Under the pieces are notes generated by a model. It was not told the origin of the DNA, searched no databases, and worked only from the letters and a program-made list of their open reading frames with translations. DNA of 64,000 nucleotides from Bacteroidales bacterium. Its GTDB lineage: Bacteria > Bacteroidota > Bacteroidia > Bacteroidales > UBA932. The DNA lies in assembly GCA_015060205.1 (NCBI GenBank), contig SUYY01000005.1, forward strand, positions 1 to 64,000. The letters are read 5' to 3'. Positions within the stretch are counted from its first letter, which is position 1, and every line of letters starts with the position of its first letter. Shown here in pieces: positions 61,331-64,000 of the stretch. Position numbers and translations under genes: made by a program.

Positions 61331-61741
61331 ATGACTATCAAGCAATTATCTGTGTTTCTTGAAAACCGGACAGGAAGAATAAACGAGGTTGCCAAGATCC
61401 TTGGTGCCGGCGGAATCAATATGAAGGCATTCAGTATGGCTGAAACAGCCGATTTCGGACTCCTTCGTCTCATCGTCCCTGATGTCGACAAGGCGGTTCA
61501 GATACTTCGTGATGCAAGTTTTGCTGTGATGCTTACGGATGTGGTGTGCCTCAATGTCCCTAATATCCCTGGTGCACTTTCCGCCATTCTTGACAAACTC
61601 GCCGAAAATGAAATCTTCATTGAGTATATGTATGCCTTCTCAGAAGGAGACTCCGCAAATGTAGTCATCCGTCCGAACGACATAGACAGATGCCTCACAG
61701 TACTCAAGGACTGCTCCTGCACCCTGCTTCAGACAGTGTGA
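61331..61741 (+). CDS. two-ACT-domain protein
   Basis: A 136-residue protein of two ACT folds in a row (residues about 1-68 starting KQLSVFLENRTGRINEVAKIL, and about 72-136 with VPNIPGALSAILDKLAENE). ACT domains bind amino acids. It starts 1 bp after the CoA ligase stop and probably regulates it or the aminotransferase according to aromatic amino-acid level; the pair is conserved in many anaerobes. A strong bidirectional terminator follows. Confidence 0.88.
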   Translation: MTIKQLSVFLENRTGRINEVAKILGAGGINMKAFSMAETADFGLLRLIVPDVDKAVQILRDASFAVMLTDVVCLNVPNIPGALSAILDKLAENEIFIEYMYAFSEGDSANVVIRPNDIDRCLTVLKDCSCTLLQTV

Positions 61742-61758
61742 TCCGGTATTGATATTAT

Positions 61759-61793
61759 AAAAGCGAAGTGACTGCAAAGTCACTTCGCTTTTT
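61759..61793. terminator. bidirectional intrinsic terminator
   Basis: Perfect 15-bp stem AAAAGCGAAGTGACT/AGTCACTTCGCTTTT with the loop GCAA; U-rich on both strands. It separates the ACT gene from the superoxide reductase gene. Confidence 0.9.
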
Positions 61794-61812
61794 GTTTCTA
61801 GTGGCGTGTATG

Positions 61813-62187
61813 CTATAGTTCTGTCTTCCAGAGTCCGTGGAGGTTGCAGTACTCATACACGGCAACCGGTTTGCCTGAACATACGCAAATTTCCGCTTCC
61901 GGCTTGTCCTTCAGATCTATACGGATACCTCCGTTTTCTGTCTCGACATAGATGAATGCGATGAAATGTTCAGGAATCATTGGGTGAGGAACGCTTCCGA
62001 CTTCGACCTTGATCTTGCAGTCGCTTATTCTGGTGACAACCGGAACATGTTTCTCGTTGCTTGCATCCACGGTATTCGGGATGAGTTCCTGCATCTTTTC
62101 CCCGCAGCATACAACAGGGACCTTCGAGTCCACCACCTTGTGGATTACGTTACCGCAATGACGGCATTTGTAGAATTTCGTAGCCAT
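61813..62187 (-). CDS. desulfoferrodoxin-type superoxide reductase
   Basis: A 124-residue two-iron superoxide reductase. The N-terminal rubredoxin-like site has CRHCGN and VVCCGEKM cysteines (center I), the catalytic site uses His residues in KHVPVV, VPHPMIPEHFIAF and the Cys/His in EYCNLHGLWK (center II). It reduces superoxide to peroxide without making oxygen, a marker of anaerobic life. Single-gene unit. Confidence 0.93.
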   Translation of the reverse strand: MATKFYKCRHCGNVIHKVVDSKVPVVCCGEKMQELIPNTVDASNEKHVPVVTRISDCKIKVEVGSVPHPMIPEHFIAFIYVETENGGIRIDLKDKPEAEICVCSGKPVAVYEYCNLHGLWKTEL

Positions 62188-62261
62188 ATATAATTGTTTT
62201 ATTTGGACAGTTTCAAATAATGCACCAAAACGAAGTGACAGGTGTTACTTCGTCTGTAGAT

Positions 62262-64000
62262 TTATTCTGCTGAGTAAGCGTCCAATCCGCTTCGAAGGAA
62301 ATCAGTGAATCCTTCTACCGAGAGGTCATATCCCCTGACAGGTACAAGCAGGTCACCTTCAGGCGAAAGAAGTACATAATTAGGCTGTGCATTCACGTTC
62401 CATAATGTGCGTGCCGTATATGAATTTGCACGTCCGAGATCCTTATATACTTTTCCTGTCTCGGCGTCTGTAACCCAATCTTCCTTGTCAAGTTTCTGTT
62501 TGTCATCTGTATAGAGGGCGACAATCACAAAATCGTTCTTAAGCATATCAAGAACCTGTGGCGCACTCCATACTCGTGACTCCATTTCACGGCAGTTTAC
62601 GCATCCGTGACCAGTTACATCCACAAAAACAGGCTTTCCTGCCTTTTTGGCAGCCTCGAGTCCTTCCTCCAGATCAAAATATCCTTTAAGGTCAAGAGGC
62701 AGGTGAAGGCCATATTTTTCTGCACTTTCGGAAACGAAGTCCTCGCATATGGTGCAGTCGCTTTCAGAAGACTGTACAGGTCCGCTTCCCATTACAAAGT
62801 CCTGTGTGGTGATTGGAGGCATGTAGCCGGACAGTGCCTTCAGAGGTGCTCCCCACATTCCTGGAATCAGATATACCACGAACGAGAACACTGCAATTGC
62901 AAGAGAAAGTCTTGTTACTGAAAGATGCTCTACAGGTTCGTCATGAGCAAACCTGATCTTTCCGAGAAGGTAAAGTCCGAGGAGGGTGAATATCACTATC
63001 CATATTGCGAGATATACCTCCCTGTCAAGTATTCCCCAATGATAGGTCTGGTCAGCGACGCTCAGGAACTTCAGACCGAGGGCCAGTTCCACGAATCCGA
63101 GAACCACCTTGACTGAATTGAGCCATCCGCCGCCGCTTTTCTTGAATTTCTTCAGAAGAGAAGGGGAGAAGGCAAGAACCGTAAATGGAAGCGCAAACGC
63201 TATTGAGAATGCAAGCATGGTTACCATAGGCTCCCAGAACTCTCCCTGAGTGGATTTGATAAGTACGGAACCTACGATAGGACCTGTGCATGAGAATGAC
63301 ACAAGCACGAGTGTAAGTGCCATGAAGAATACTCCGGCCAGTCCCTTCCTGTCAGAACCTTTGTCACTTCTGTTTACAAGTGACTGTGGAAGAGTGATTT
63401 CAAACGCTCCAAAGAATGAGGCGGCAAATACCATGAATACAATGAAGAATATGATATTAGGAAGCCAGTGTGTCGACAGCCAGTTGAATATGTCTGCAGT
63501 AACTGCATCTCCACCTATCAACTTTGTGAGCATTATGATTATCGATATAGGCAACGTATAGAGCATGACTATGAACAGTCCGTACATCGATGCCTTGAAA
63601 CGTCCCTGAGCCACGTTCTCCGATCCCTTCATGAAGAAGGATACGGTCATAGGTACCATAGGGAATACACAAGGGGTCAGAAGCATGGCGAATCCCCAGA
63701 GGATGGCCTCGAGTATGAGCGCCCAGATATGTCCTCTTGATTTCTTTTCAGAACCTGTGACCCCGTCAGCATCATCCTGACCTGATTCTATAGGCATCAC
63801 GGCATCAGCAGCGTTGACTGATATGCTGAAGTCATGGTAGCCAGGTTGGCAGGACCCGGTATTGCAGGTGTTGGTAAAGATTGTACCGCTGAATACCGGT
63901 GCAGGACCGGTTACCTTTATGTTCTGTGCGATGATTATCTCCCCGTAGTAATGCTTTGCCTGATCACCGAACTCATCGACAACATCTTTCGGTGTGCTTA
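62262..64000 (-). CDS. dsbD: thiol:disulfide interchange protein DsbD, 5' end outside window
   Basis: The frame continues to the window edge, so the gene is partial (579 residues visible). Visible parts: end of the N-terminal periplasmic domain (FSGTIFTNTCNTGSCQPGYHD), an eight-helix transmembrane domain with the Cys in LTPCVFPMVP and the partner Cys in FSCTGPIVG, and a C-terminal thioredoxin domain with VTGHGCVNCREME. It passes electrons from cytoplasmic thioredoxin to periplasmic disulfide partners, including cytochrome c maturation. The true start lies upstream, beyond 64000. Confidence 0.93.
   Translation of the reverse strand, partial: STPKDVVDEFGDQAKHYYGEIIIAQNIKVTGPAPVFSGTIFTNTCNTGSCQPGYHDFSISVNAADAVMPIESGQDDADGVTGSEKKSRGHIWALILEAILWGFAMLLTPCVFPMVPMTVSFFMKGSENVAQGRFKASMYGLFIVMLYTLPISIIIMLTKLIGGDAVTADIFNWLSTHWLPNIIFFIVFMVFAASFFGAFEITLPQSLVNRSDKGSDRKGLAGVFFMALTLVLVSFSCTGPIVGSVLIKSTQGEFWEPMVTMLAFSIAFALPFTVLAFSPSLLKKFKKSGGGWLNSVKVVLGFVELALGLKFLSVADQTYHWGILDREVYLAIWIVIFTLLGLYLLGKIRFAHDEPVEHLSVTRLSLAIAVFSFVVYLIPGMWGAPLKALSGYMPPITTQDFVMGSGPVQSSESDCTICEDFVSESAEKYGLHLPLDLKGYFDLEEGLEAAKKAGKPVFVDVTGHGCVNCREMESRVWSAPQVLDMLKNDFVIVALYTDDKQKLDKEDWVTDAETGKVYKDLGRANSYTARTLWNVNAQPNYVLLSPEGDLLVPVRGYDLSVEGFTDFLRSGLDAYSAE

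Overview
This 64 kb window is a piece of a Bacteroidales chromosome. The signs are promoters of the Bacteroidetes type (TTTG, about 19 bp, TAnnTTTG) in front of many genes, TAATG-style gene overlaps without strong ribosome binding sites, and family-typical genes (TamB, DUF5683, DUF4250, DUF3987/VirE-type mobile fragments, a TPR-containing hybrid two-component sensor with AraC output, and a phenylacetate-CoA ligase/ACT pair). A superoxide reductase and a TnaA-like lyase fit an anaerobe. The genus cannot be named from the sequence alone.

Layout. 1-1.57 kb: an AbiE-type toxin-antitoxin pair, antitoxin truncated by the window edge. 1.57-4.1 kb: a sigma-54 activator and its histidine kinase. 4.2-12.5 kb, minus strand: dnaJ, grpE, then a run from hpt and adk through a PHP-fold membrane protein, a phosphoethanolamine-transferase-like enzyme, a lipid kinase, obgE and a PAP2 phosphatase. 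12.6-22.2 kb: an HHH-domain envelope protein, an MltD-like LysM transglycosylase, a DUF5683 protein, parB, parA, a second lipid kinase and priA. 22.3 kb: tRNA-Phe.

22.36-31.13 kb is an integrated island. A 70-bp direct repeat covering the 3' end of tRNA-Phe and its terminator hairpin bounds it on both sides. No integrase lies inside. Cargo: a small membrane lipoprotein, an amidase, a promoter-to-terminator stretch of about 285 nt with no convincing ORF, two exported proteins, a 340-bp block of five strong hairpins, an S8 subtilase and AAA+ ATPase pair, and a frameshifted DUF3987 remnant. Just outside the right repeat is the 3' end of a P-type ATPase gene. The protease/ATPase pair and the two unexplained RNA-like regions are the best candidates for something new.

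31.5-44.7 kb: membrane-lipid genes (acyltransferase, CDP-alcohol transferase, GtrA), a methyltransferase, a PhnP-like phosphodiesterase, mtaB, folB, rsmI, tamB, tsaD and a flavoprotein with an in-frame repeat insertion. 44.7-44.9 kb: a minus-strand RNA, very likely the SRP RNA, with its own promoter and terminator. 45.3-54.9 kb: DUF4250, a frameshifted hybrid two-component sensor and a downstream set of exported lipoproteins and Ig-like proteins, then a porin-like protein. 54.9-61.7 kb: nitrogen and amino-acid metabolism (TnaA-like lyase, glutamine synthetase, omega-amidase, aminotransferase, aryl-acid CoA ligase, ACT protein). 61.8-64 kb: superoxide reductase and dsbD, the latter running off the window.
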